Shown here piece after piece: positions 26,132 to 34,382 of a stretch of DNA of 64,000 nt. The position numbers were made by a program, and so were the translations under genes. Below the pieces are notes generated by a model. That model worked only from the letters and a program-made list of their open reading frames with translations. It made no database searches and had not been told where the DNA came from. The stretch's first letter is position 1. Every line of letters begins with the position of its first letter. This DNA is from Methanolobus mangrovi (GTDB taxonomy: Archaea > Halobacteriota > Methanosarcinia > Methanosarcinales > Methanosarcinaceae): positions 1,612,001-1,676,000 of the forward strand of contig NZ_CP133594.1 in NCBI RefSeq assembly GCF_031312535.1, in the 5' to 3' direction.

Positions 26132-26895
26132 AAGTAGTTCGTATCAAAGAAGACGTTCAGCTTAAAGACCCAATATTAATTGTAGGGCTTCCCGGAGTAG
26201 GACATGTTGGAAAACTTGTTGCTGAACACTTGGTAGAAGAACTCGACGCAGAAAAAATACTGGAGATATATTCCCATCATTTTCCACCACAGGTTCTTGT
26301 AGATGAGAACAGTGAGATTCATCTGGTAAACAATGAGATCTATGTTTGTAAAACTGAAAAGTATGATATACTTGCACTCATAGGAGATCACCAGAGCTCT
26401 TCAACAGAAGGACACTATAAGCTCTGCACACTTTACCTTGATATTGCCCGGGAATTCGGAGTGAAAAGAATATACACACTCGGCGGTTTTCCTACCGGAC
26501 AACTTACCTATTCTGACGAAGTACTCGGTGCAGTTAACAACATCGAACTTGTTGAACAACTCAAAGAACACGGAGTTACCTTTAAGGAAAACGAACCCGG
26601 CGGAGGAATCGTTGGTGCTTCAGGACTTTTGCTTGGAATGAGCAAATTAAAGCATATAGATGCAGCGTGCCTTATGGGACTCACTTCCGGCTATCTTGTA
26701 GATCCTAAAAGTGCACAGTCATTGCTTAAGGTAATCTGTAAGATACTCGAAATAGACATTGACGTAGGGCCTCTTGAAGAGCGTGCCAAGGAAATGGAAA
26801 AAATTGTTGCAAGGCTTAAGGAAGTAGAGCAGCAACAAAAAGGAATACCTGACATGAACTCTGTCAAAGATGATGATCTGAGATATATTGGCTAA
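26119..26895 (+). CDS. PAC2-family proteasome assembly chaperone
   Basis: Protein of 258 residues in the PAC2/PbaB family, linked to proteasome assembly in archaea. Signatures are DPILIVGLPGVGHVGKLVAEHL near residue 15, LALIGDHQSSSTEGHY, YTLGGFPTG and a C-terminal coiled coil (about 215-240, EERAKEMEKIVARLKEVEQQQ). The ATG overlaps the nop10 end. This chaperone closes the classical archaeal translation cluster. The exact activity of archaeal PAC2 paralogues remains partly inferred. Confidence 0.9.
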   Translation: MQEIEVVRIKEDVQLKDPILIVGLPGVGHVGKLVAEHLVEELDAEKILEIYSHHFPPQVLVDENSEIHLVNNEIYVCKTEKYDILALIGDHQSSSTEGHYKLCTLYLDIAREFGVKRIYTLGGFPTGQLTYSDEVLGAVNNIELVEQLKEHGVTFKENEPGGGIVGASGLLLGMSKLKHIDAACLMGLTSGYLVDPKSAQSLLKVICKILEIDIDVGPLEERAKEMEKIVARLKEVEQQQKGIPDMNSVKDDDLRYIG

Positions 26896-26901
26896 GATCA
26901 A

Positions 26902-28131
26902 ATGTTAATCAATGCCGACCTTCATCTTCATTCCAAATATTCGATGGCTTGTTCGAATAAAATGGAACTGCCAGTAATGGCAGAAGAAGCGGCAAAAAAA
27001 GGTATAGACCTGGTTGCAACCGGGGACTGCACCCATCCCGATTGGTTAAAGGAAATTAAAAAAGCAGCAGTGAATGATGAAACTGTAGCCATCGGGAAAA
27101 CTAATTTTATAATCACTACTGAAGTGGAAGATAGCAGCCGCGTACATCACTTGCTTATCTTACCATCAATTTCAAAAGCTGAAGAGCTTGCAGAGAGATT
27201 GAGCAAATACACCAACCTAAAAGCTGATGGAAGACCCACGGTAAGGCTCAATGGATGTGAAATTGCCGAGATTGCAAAGGATATAGATGCAATGATCGGC
27301 CCCTGTCATGCATTCACACCGTGGACAGCATTGTATGCATACCATGATTCTCTTAAAAGTTGCTATGGAGATATGAAAGACTATGTTTCATTCCTTGAAC
27401 TTGGCCTGAGTGCTGATAGTGACTATGCAGACAGGATAGAAGAACTCCACAGACTTACATTCCTTTCTAACTCCGATGCACATTCCCCCTGGTCCAATAA
27501 ACTTGCACGGGAGTTCAACCAGCTTAATGTTCCAGAAATATCCTTTGAAGGATTGCGAAAAGCTATTTTAAGAGAAGATGGTTACGGAGTTACCCATAAT
27601 GTCGGATTCTACCCCCAGGAAGGAAAATACAATGAATCCGCGTGCATCAAATGTTTTACACATTACAGCTTAGAAGAATGCCTTGCAAGCAATTGGAAAT
27701 GTGCCAACTGTGGCGGACTCGTCAAAAAAGGAGTTAAGGACAGGGTGAACGAGCTTGCAAATTTCGATGAGCCAAAACATCCCCCACACAGGCCACCTTA
27801 TGTACACCTGATGCCTCTTTCCGAAATAATTATGACTGCACTTGGACATGCAAGCATAAACACCAAGGGCGTGCAGACTGCATGGAACGGCCTGATGCAA
27901 AGATATGGTAACGAATTGAATGTACTCCTGAATGCCAATACAGACGAAATGAGCAAAATGGATTTTCTGGACAAACATGTTGTAAATGCGATACTCGCAT
28001 TCAGGGAAAAGAAACTTATAATTCACCCCGGCGGCGGTGGCCAGTACGGTCACATCGAAATCCCACAGGAAATACAGGATACAATACCATCGCTCCAAAA
28101 GAAGAATCAGAGTTCTCTCTTTGACTTCTAA
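26902..28131 (+). CDS. Endonuclease Q (PHP family DNA repair nuclease)
   Basis: EndoQ cuts 5' of deaminated bases such as hypoxanthine, uracil or xanthine and of abasic sites. The N-terminal PHP domain has the metal motif DLHLHSKYSMACS (residue 6 on), ATGDCTHPDW and FLSNSDAHSPWSNKLAREF. A zinc finger follows near residue 250 (CIKCFTHYSLEECLASNWKCANCG). A C-terminal helical domain contains a helix-hairpin-helix-like part and ends SLFDF, resembling a PCNA-interacting tail. At 409 residues it fits the Thermococcales/Methanosarcinales form. It starts seven bases after PAC2. Confidence 0.9.
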   Translation: MLINADLHLHSKYSMACSNKMELPVMAEEAAKKGIDLVATGDCTHPDWLKEIKKAAVNDETVAIGKTNFIITTEVEDSSRVHHLLILPSISKAEELAERLSKYTNLKADGRPTVRLNGCEIAEIAKDIDAMIGPCHAFTPWTALYAYHDSLKSCYGDMKDYVSFLELGLSADSDYADRIEELHRLTFLSNSDAHSPWSNKLAREFNQLNVPEISFEGLRKAILREDGYGVTHNVGFYPQEGKYNESACIKCFTHYSLEECLASNWKCANCGGLVKKGVKDRVNELANFDEPKHPPHRPPYVHLMPLSEIIMTALGHASINTKGVQTAWNGLMQRYGNELNVLLNANTDEMSKMDFLDKHVVNAILAFREKKLIIHPGGGGQYGHIEIPQEIQDTIPSLQKKNQSSLFDF

Positions 28132-28180
28132 ACATTACCTCGTTACCTTTTTAAGAGATTAAGACCTTCAAACCCAAAGT

Positions 28181-28294
28181 GCCGAGGTGGCAGAGCGGAC
28201 TAATCCAACGGCAAATGCCTTGGAGTCCATACGCGACCGGCTCGAGACCGGTTTCTCCGGAAGGAGTGCTTGGGTTCAAATCCCAACCTCGGCG
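28181..28294 (+). tRNA. tRNA-Ser(CGA) with a 28-nt insertion in the D arm
   Basis: Acceptor GCCGAGG pairs with CCTCGGC (28287-28293), with discriminator G at 28294; CCA is not encoded. The anticodon arm is ACCGG-CTCGAGA-CCGGT (28236-28252), with anticodon CGA at 28243-28245. The long variable arm CTCC-GGAA-GGAG marks a serine tRNA. The T arm TTGGG-TTCAAAT-CCCAA is perfect. The D arm is normal only if 28205-28232 is removed: GCA then pairs with TGC and an 11-base D loop remains, giving an 86-nt tRNA. The insertion extends a helix GGACT/AGTCC, a three-base bulge AAT, and CCAA/TTGG with GGCA/TGCC, resembling an archaeal splicing motif. Confidence 0.88.
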
Positions 28295-28300
28295 TTCTGC

Positions 28301-28306
28301 TTTTTT
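28301..28306 (+). terminator. Oligo-T terminator of the tRNA gene
   Basis: Six T residues seven bases after the tRNA end. Confidence 0.5.
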
Positions 28307-28714
28307 CAACAATTGATATGTTTATTACTTATTTTTAAAGTATCAGTGAGAAACTTTAGATGTATACAGTTGTATAGATTTGTACATTCACATAAATATT
28401 TATATATATGTCCATGAAATATTGTATTGTGGATTTTAAGTAAGGGAGGATTTTCTTAAAAACAGGAAATAACAAATACAAATCTAAAAAGGGCAGTTTA
28501 TTTTAGCTGGCATCATTAGGCAACAAACACCCAGTATTTAATTTATTGGTTTCCGTGCAGGAGTTTTAGACTATTCTGAAGTTTAACTCACACTTCAAGA
28601 TAGGTCATTGCCATTATTAGTTTATTCCAACCGCAAATAACTTTAATAATGAAGTAAAGGAACCTTACATTGCACATGAATTAATATAATAATTATGTAC
28701 TGGTTAATCCGAAA
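28307..28714. other. 408-base intergenic region between tRNA-Ser and a histidine kinase
   Basis: AT-rich with no supported gene. It contains TATA-like runs (near 28395) with an 11-codon frame at 28408 lacking a convincing site, and a GGGAGG at about 28445 not followed by a usable start codon. An 8-bp inverted repeat CATTATTA/TAATAATG is near 28612 and 28645. A TATA element at about 28680-28692 fits a leaderless mRNA for the downstream kinase. Confidence 0.4.
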
Positions 28715-30334
28715 ATGATACCAAAAAACCATAGCCAAAAGAATGATGATGAAGATTATCAGAAAATAATAAGAGAAGTAAAAGATCTACGTGCCAGATT
28801 AGAGGCATCTGAGTCTGAATTAAACGAAGTTAAACAGTTTTACACTGAAAGACTCGACAATCTCAACGATGTTCTTTTTTCAGTTGATACCGAGGGTTAT
28901 TTCACATACATCAACCCTGCCATCAAAAATATAACCGGCTATGAGATAGAAGAGGTTCTTGGAACGCATTTTACAAAACATGTCCATCCCAATGATGTTG
29001 CCGGACTGCTTGAAGATATTGAAAAAACAGTCTCAGGCGAACATAAGCCCTATATGTTTAGAATAATCAAAAAGGATGGCTCAATAAGTTATGTACACAC
29101 AACATCCCGTCCGATCATTAAGAATGGGGAATTCACAGGCATCAATGGCCTTATGGTTGATATAGCCAGATTGAAACAGATAGAGTTCAAACTCAAAGAA
29201 GAAAGGGACAGGGCACAAAAATATCTTGATGTCGCAGGAGTCATCATTCTTGTCATGGACAGAGAAGGTAAGATCAAACTGATCAACAAAAAAGGATGCG
29301 AACTGTTCGGATATGGAGAACATGACCTTATATCTAAAAACTGGTTAGAAATATCAATCCCTGAAGAACGTCAGATAAAAGCTAAAATTGATTATTCCGG
29401 ACTGATGGACGGAAAAACCGAACTTCAACCTTATTTTGAAGCTCCCATCCAGATCAAAGATGAAACAAGGTTCTTTGCATGGCATAACATCTTACTAGAG
29501 GACGATGATGGTAATATTACAGGAGTGTTATCATCTGGGAATGATATCACCGACCGGAGAAAAGCCGAAGAGGCACTTATTTTTGCAAAATTGATATCCG
29601 ATAATGCCCATCGTACAAAGAGACAGTTCCTTTCCAACGTCAGTCATGAACTCAGGACACCTTTAAACCTTATTATAGGATATTCCGACCTGCTCCACGA
29701 GGACTATGTCGGTACCACAAATGAAGCACAAAAACAATACCTTGATGTCATTAAAAGAAGTGGTAATCGACTACTTCTTTTAATTAACTCCATGATCGAG
29801 CTTTCAGCCATTGAAGAAGGCAAAATAGAACTGGATATGAAGGATTTTTATATCCCCGTACTTATTAAAGATATAGAAAATTCAACGCGTCCAATGGCAA
29901 AAAAGAAGCAAGTAAGTCTGGAGTTTGAACTTGAAGATGATGTAACAACCATATGTGCAGATAAAGAAAAAATAAAAACCGTTCTTTATAATCTCATTAG
30001 CAATGCAATAAAGTTCACACCTTTGTCAGGAGATGTAAAAGTTAGCATCGCCAGGGATGGGAAAATGTTAAAAATATCTGTCAAAGATACAGGTATTGGC
30101 ATGGAAAAATCGGAGATGGATAAATTATTCCAACCATTCTCACAAATTGATTCTTCGCTCAATCGTAGATTTGAAGGTGCTGGCCTTGGACTTATAATAG
30201 TGAAAGAATTCGTAGAAATGCATGGAGGAAACATACAGGTTGAAAGTGAAATAAACAAAGGAAGCAATTTTACCTTTTTTATCCCCATGCTCCCTGAAGA
30301 AAACCAGACACATGTCAGGCATCTTTTAATTTAA
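28715..30334 (+). CDS. Cytoplasmic PAS-PAS histidine kinase
   Basis: Soluble hybrid-free sensor kinase of 539 residues without membrane helices. A short coiled coil (about 10-45) is followed by two PAS domains (about 50-160, with VDTEGYFTYINPAIKNITGYE, and about 170-290, with MDREGKIKLINKKGCELFGY). Next come HisKA with HELRTPLNLI near residue 310 and HATPase with SNAIKFTP, DTGIGM and GAGLGL. The second PAS domain is followed by a PAC-like segment ending GNDITDRR. Ligands could be haem, flavin or redox signals, but none is evident. Its end overlaps the convergent YbjQ gene by 20 bases. Confidence 0.88.
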   Translation: MIPKNHSQKNDDEDYQKIIREVKDLRARLEASESELNEVKQFYTERLDNLNDVLFSVDTEGYFTYINPAIKNITGYEIEEVLGTHFTKHVHPNDVAGLLEDIEKTVSGEHKPYMFRIIKKDGSISYVHTTSRPIIKNGEFTGINGLMVDIARLKQIEFKLKEERDRAQKYLDVAGVIILVMDREGKIKLINKKGCELFGYGEHDLISKNWLEISIPEERQIKAKIDYSGLMDGKTELQPYFEAPIQIKDETRFFAWHNILLEDDDGNITGVLSSGNDITDRRKAEEALIFAKLISDNAHRTKRQFLSNVSHELRTPLNLIIGYSDLLHEDYVGTTNEAQKQYLDVIKRSGNRLLLLINSMIELSAIEEGKIELDMKDFYIPVLIKDIENSTRPMAKKKQVSLEFELEDDVTTICADKEKIKTVLYNLISNAIKFTPLSGDVKVSIARDGKMLKISVKDTGIGMEKSEMDKLFQPFSQIDSSLNRRFEGAGLGLIIVKEFVEMHGGNIQVESEINKGSNFTFFIPMLPEENQTHVRHLLI

Positions 30335-30632
30335 CTGCAGTGCCGTAAGCAAGCAATTCAGCTGCACCGGCCATTGTCTGGGAATTTGTGAATCGCACAT
30401 TTACAATTGCATCAGCACCAATTTCTTTTGCATTTTCCACCATCCTGTCAAATGCCTCTTTCCTTGCCTGTGTAAGCATATCGGAATAACCTTTTAACTC
30501 CCCTCCAACGATATTTTTCAGAACGGCCATAATGTCACTCCCGATATGTTTGGCACGTACAGTGTTCCCGAATACCACAGCAATTATGTCAAGTTCCTTT
30601 CCATCAATTCCGTCTGTTGTTGTCACGATCAT
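30315..30632 (-). CDS. YbjQ/UPF0145 family protein
   Basis: Small protein of 105 residues in the YbjQ (DUF74, UPF0145) family, which forms pentameric rings of unknown function. The family pattern is clear: VTTTDGIDGKELDII, then GNTVRAKHIGSDIMA, ARKEAFDRMVENAKEIGADAIVNVRF and the ending LLAYGTAVKL. The start overlaps the end of the membrane kinase gene upstream (four bases), so it is the last gene of the regulator-kinase operon. The 3' end overlaps the PAS kinase gene on the other strand. Confidence 0.9.
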   Translation of the reverse strand: MIVTTTDGIDGKELDIIAVVFGNTVRAKHIGSDIMAVLKNIVGGELKGYSDMLTQARKEAFDRMVENAKEIGADAIVNVRFTNSQTMAGAAELLAYGTAVKLKDA

Positions 30633-32389
30633 TGATATTCCTCAATATCTTCTTTTTTCAATGTGAAAACAAAAGTACTACCCTTACCTGCCTCACTAAT
30701 TGCAGTTATCGTTCCACCCTGACCTTCTATAATACCTTTAACGATTGACAGGCCAAGCCCTGTTCCTCCGACTTTACGAGTGGAAGTACTGTCTATCTGG
30801 TAGAATTTATCAAATATCCTTTCAAGTTCATCAGGACCCATACCAATACCGTTGTCACTTACACTAACCTTTACACTGCCATTATCATCCTCAACAGTAA
30901 TTGTGACCTTGCCGTTATTTTTACTGAACTTTACAGCATTGTTCAAGAGATTTACAAACACCTGCACAAGTTTGTCCTTATCAGTATTGATCAAAAGCAG
31001 ATCATCGGGGACCTCTACTAAAATAGTCATATTCTTCTCCCTGATAATGTTGTCAAGCACCTCTAGAGAGAGCTTTATAGCATCTTCGATGTCAACGGGA
31101 TCCTTATGGAATCTCATCCGGTTGGATTCAATTCTGGAAACATCAAGAAGGTCATCAACCATCCGGGATTGACGATCGATGTTCCGTATAATAATATCAA
31201 GCATCTGCCGTCTCAAAGAAACATCACACGTTTCATCCTCCCTCAGGAACTCACTTGATGTTTTCATAGCAGTCAGCGGAGTCTTAAGCTCATGGGATAC
31301 AATTGAGAGGAATTCTGTTTTTAACCTGTCAAGCTCCTTGAGTTTTTTATTTGCCGACCTGAGTGACTCATTTGACTCCTTAAGCTCCTGTGTCTTGTCA
31401 TCTACTTCCTTTTCAAGACTCCTACTCCAGTTAAAGAGAATAACAACGATGAAGGAACTCACAAAGATGATAAAAAGAATTGAAACTGCAACTACAATGA
31501 ACAATTTTAAGTAAACCGAGACCATCAGCCGATCAACTTCGGAAGAAGGACTTGTGATAGCCAATGACCATTTCTGGTTGTACCAGTTAATAGGAGAATA
31601 TGAGACCAGCCTTTCTTCATATATACTACCATTATCAAGAACCAGATACTTTCCACTACCTTCCGTTCCATTGACCTGTTCTGAAATAATATAAAGTAAA
31701 TCCGGAGAAATTGAAGTCAGCAGTTCGGTGTAATCAGTCCCCCTTTCATAATGTCCTGACCCATCAAAAAGTAACCTGCCTCGTTCGTCAAGCAAATACA
31801 CATAACTTGATGAATTTGATTCAACTACATACCTGCTTTTAAGATCAGACTCCCTGATAATAGCAATAAAAGCTCCCCTGAACTCGCCTCCCCCGTAAAC
31901 AGGAACCCATATAAAAGAACCATAATTACCCTCCATCAACTTCAGAGGCTCGGTAATATAGACCTCTCCGGTTTCCTTTATCCTTTCAAATGCACGATAT
32001 TGGTTTTCCTCATACAGGTTTAACCCTACAGGAACATATTCATCAGGATAACCTGAAACTATTGTCCCGTTCTCTGAGACATATTCCACCACATAGAACA
32101 TGCTTGCAACATCATAGACACTTTTAAGATCCGATGCAAAATTATCAGGCGGAACACCAGTATCCTTTTTTGCAATGACCTCTAACAACAATACCTTCTC
32201 ATTGAGGGACCTTTCTATACTATCGGAGAGATGACGGGTTAATAGCAGTTGCTGATTCTGGTATTGTTCCTCAACGACCGATCTGACCTCCATATTGGTC
32301 TTCATCCAGAGGAAGACTATGGAACTTATCAAAAGCAAGACTACTGCAGCAAAAAGAATTAGATTCCATCTGCTTTTTCGGTTCCACAT
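30629..32389 (-). CDS. Membrane histidine kinase with extracytoplasmic double-Cache domain
   Basis: Sensor kinase of 586 residues. A membrane helix (about 10-30), an extracytoplasmic region of about 240 residues with a dCache-like pattern (VYDVASMFYVVEYVSENGTIVSGYP and SSYVYLLDERGRLLFDGSGHY), and a second helix (about 280-305) are followed by a coiled coil. HisKA (HELKTPLTAMK near residue 365) and HATPase (NNAVKFSKN, DNGIGM, GTGLGLS) complete it. dCache domains usually bind small molecules outside the cell. It lies 17 bases after a response regulator gene on the same strand, so the two probably form a pair. Confidence 0.9.
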   Translation of the reverse strand: MWNRKSRWNLILFAAVVLLLISSIVFLWMKTNMEVRSVVEEQYQNQQLLLTRHLSDSIERSLNEKVLLLEVIAKKDTGVPPDNFASDLKSVYDVASMFYVVEYVSENGTIVSGYPDEYVPVGLNLYEENQYRAFERIKETGEVYITEPLKLMEGNYGSFIWVPVYGGGEFRGAFIAIIRESDLKSRYVVESNSSSYVYLLDERGRLLFDGSGHYERGTDYTELLTSISPDLLYIISEQVNGTEGSGKYLVLDNGSIYEERLVSYSPINWYNQKWSLAITSPSSEVDRLMVSVYLKLFIVVAVSILFIIFVSSFIVVILFNWSRSLEKEVDDKTQELKESNESLRSANKKLKELDRLKTEFLSIVSHELKTPLTAMKTSSEFLREDETCDVSLRRQMLDIIIRNIDRQSRMVDDLLDVSRIESNRMRFHKDPVDIEDAIKLSLEVLDNIIREKNMTILVEVPDDLLLINTDKDKLVQVFVNLLNNAVKFSKNNGKVTITVEDDNGSVKVSVSDNGIGMGPDELERIFDKFYQIDSTSTRKVGGTGLGLSIVKGIIEGQGGTITAISEAGKGSTFVFTLKKEDIEEYQ

Positions 32390-32406
32390 GGATAATTAGA
32401 AATTGA

Positions 32407-32922
32407 TTAAATATCCTGATTTCTTCTCAGGATCATTTTAATACGTGCTTTCAGTTCTTTAAGATTGAACGGCTTGGTCACATAATCATCTGCACCCAAT
32501 TCAATACCTTCAACCTTGTCATCGACTTCACCACGTGCTGTAAGCATTATAACAGGGATGTGGTTATACATCGAATCGGATTTCAGCTGCTTGCATACTT
32601 CAAAACCATCGATCCCGGGAATCATAAGATCAAGCAGTATAACATCCGGTATTTCCGAATGTACTTTATCTATAGCTTCATAGCCATCTTTGGCCTCTAC
32701 AATGTTATATCCTTCAGCCTCTAATGCTACTTTCAGAGCCAACAGGGCATCCATCTCATCATCGACTATGAGGATCTTTTGCCTTATATCCGACATGTTT
32801 TTCAACGTATCTTCAACAACTGACTCTGAAACCGATAATTTCTCTGAGATCTCCCTGGTAGTCATCCCGGGGTTCTTCTCCAGAAGTGAAAGAATCTTCT
32901 CGCTAATGTTTTCTGAATGCAT
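32407..32922 (-). CDS. Response regulator with N-terminal helix-turn-helix
   Basis: A 171-residue protein with reversed domain order. Residues 1-46 form a small helix-turn-helix (ILSLLEKNPGMTTREISEKLSVSESVVEDTLKNM), followed by a complete receiver domain. The receiver has acidic residues Asp54/55, phosphoacceptor Asp98 in LLDLMIPG, Thr128 and Lys150. No output domain follows the receiver. Bacterial response regulators normally have receiver first and DNA-binding domain last. The partner is likely the dCache kinase directly downstream. The short HTH may bind DNA or mediate dimerisation. Confidence 0.9.
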   Translation of the reverse strand: MHSENISEKILSLLEKNPGMTTREISEKLSVSESVVEDTLKNMSDIRQKILIVDDEMDALLALKVALEAEGYNIVEAKDGYEAIDKVHSEIPDVILLDLMIPGIDGFEVCKQLKSDSMYNHIPVIMLTARGEVDDKVEGIELGADDYVTKPFNLKELKARIKMILRRNQDI

Positions 32923-33073
32923 GATAATTCTACCTGAAACAAGCTCATAAAATATAGAAGAATGATATTATTAAAACCTTTCCAAATATGGTAGAGTTTC
33001 TGTTTTAGTAAACAGCCTATCCAATAAAAGAAAATCTTATAAGCCATAACAGATTATTAAATCAGGATAATAA

Positions 33074-33355
33074 ATGGATGCGCTGGAAGAGATTTTTGGA
33101 AAGACGGCCCAGATGACAGTTCTGAAGAACCTTATTGCACACAAAGATGAATCAACATATCTTTCAGGAATTGCGGACGAAACCGGACTGTCACACTCCA
33201 GTGTTGCAAGAGTAATAACACCACTTATCAAGAGTGATATTGTTATCGAAAAACCCCTTGGTAAACAGATAAGGACATTCAGGTTGAATCTTGAGAATGA
33301 AAAAACGAGACTGATACTTGATTTTTATAAGAATCTTAACCTAATACAGGATTAA
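33074..33355 (+). CDS. Winged-helix transcriptional regulator
   Basis: A 93-residue MarR/ArsR-like winged-helix protein. The helix-turn-helix segment is YLSGIADETGLSHSSVARVITPLIKSDIV, followed by a basic wing (EKPLGKQIRTFRLN). It has no ligand domain, so it probably acts as a simple dimeric repressor or activator. It is divergent from the response-regulator operon and overlaps the sensor-domain protein by four bases tail to tail. It is a candidate regulator for the nearby exporter block, on position only. Confidence 0.8.
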   Translation: MDALEEIFGKTAQMTVLKNLIAHKDESTYLSGIADETGLSHSSVARVITPLIKSDIVIEKPLGKQIRTFRLNLENEKTRLILDFYKNLNLIQD

Positions 33356-33996
33356 GATTCCGTATTTTCCATCAAATAGATATCTTGCTGTTGTCCAGAG
33401 TTACTCAGCATCTTTCTTGCAAAACCTCCCGAAATATGAGCCAGCAGATTCAGCACATGAAGTGATGCCAAACCTACAAATATCCCTGAGATAGAAATAA
33501 GAAGTGATTCATGGAAAGTGCTGGCAAAACTATTACCCATGATATAAAGAATAGGATTGATCAACAGCCCTAATGTCAAAGCTACCAGGAATACCATAAC
33601 TACAAGTGAAAATATCCCCAACGGGAACTTCACTAACAGGAATAAAAGCGCTTTCCAGGTAACCGGACTCTTGACCCTGCATATAACTCTGCCAAGAATA
33701 CTTTTTTCATTAACAGGTTTCAGTGACATGGGAGGAATGTCAATACTCAATAACCATATTGCCAGCTGGCGTTCTAAAGATGCTATCTCCCACCAGGCAA
33801 GAAATACAAGAACCAGTACAGGAATACCTATCCAGACAAGTAAAAGTCCGAAACCCAGGGACAGACCTGATACAAGGAATACGAAATAAGCTGTCCCAAG
33901 CGGGAATGAGAATAACAGATACAGGATATTCATATAGGTCTGCTTTTCAAAAGCGACCTTAACAAATTCCCTCAGACCAGTCTCTATTTCAGCCAT
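33352..33996 (-). CDS. Putative sensor-domain membrane protein (PF13796-like)
   Basis: Membrane protein of 214 residues with four to five hydrophobic helices, resembling the Putative sensor domain that often precedes histidine kinases. Here it stands alone. The typical pattern is TYMNILYLLFSFPLGTAYFVFLV followed by a second similar half (KALLFLLVKFPLGIFSLVVMV). The ATG at 33996 has AAGGAG at a suitable distance and is preferred to the one at 34020. It lies downstream of a PLDc_N-like membrane protein, near the exporter cluster. Its function is unknown. Confidence 0.75.
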   Translation of the reverse strand: MAEIETGLREFVKVAFEKQTYMNILYLLFSFPLGTAYFVFLVSGLSLGFGLLLVWIGIPVLVLVFLAWWEIASLERQLAIWLLSIDIPPMSLKPVNEKSILGRVICRVKSPVTWKALLFLLVKFPLGIFSLVVMVFLVALTLGLLINPILYIMGNSFASTFHESLLISISGIFVGLASLHVLNLLAHISGGFARKMLSNSGQQQDIYLMENTES

Positions 33997-34084
33997 TTGT
34001 TCTCCTTGTTTTTTATCCATCGGCAGAAGCCTGCCATTCCCTGAAATTCTCTGATATTATCTAATGTTTGCCGTATACTGAAAT

Positions 34085-34324
34085 CTACCTGCCATACTCT
34101 TCAATACGTTTTGGTCTTCTTACAAAGAAGTAGACAAGAGCACCCAGCAGATGAGTAAAGATAATAACAATTATCCAGATCAGCTTATCATTTCCCTCAG
34201 ACGGTTCTTTCATGGCGCAATCAATGAGAATCCACAGCCAGAACAAAGTCCCAAGTATTCCTATTCCAAAGAAAAGGAAGAACATGATAAATGGAATTAT
34301 CATAAATACAAATTCATCAAACAT
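34085..34324 (-). CDS. Small membrane protein with PLDc_N-like domain
   Basis: A 79-residue protein with two membrane helices (about 8-33 and 48-68) and the PLDc_N pattern WLWILIDCAMKEPSEGNDKLIWIIVIIFTHLLGALVYFFVRRPKR. In phospholipase-D-like proteins this region is an N-terminal membrane anchor. As a free-standing protein its role is unknown; stress-response or membrane functions have been suggested for relatives. It is monocistronic, downstream of the ABC permease gene in the same direction. Confidence 0.75.
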   Translation of the reverse strand: MFDEFVFMIIPFIMFFLFFGIGILGTLFWLWILIDCAMKEPSEGNDKLIWIIVIIFTHLLGALVYFFVRRPKRIEEYGR

Positions 34325-34382
34325 ATTATTTTATTCTCCATTACCCTGTTATTTCTATTGATTATTTCAATACTTCTTTAAA

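Noticed and set aside
28181-28260. Alternative reading of the serine tRNA as GGA anticodon (TTGGAGT at 28220-28226).
   Set aside because: No five-bp stem can be formed around that loop, whereas ACCGG/CCGGT around CGA is perfect and is placed correctly before the variable arm.
28408-28443. An 11-codon frame after a TATA-like run.
   Set aside because: It has no ribosome binding site, no similarity and no conserved context; short frames are expected by chance.
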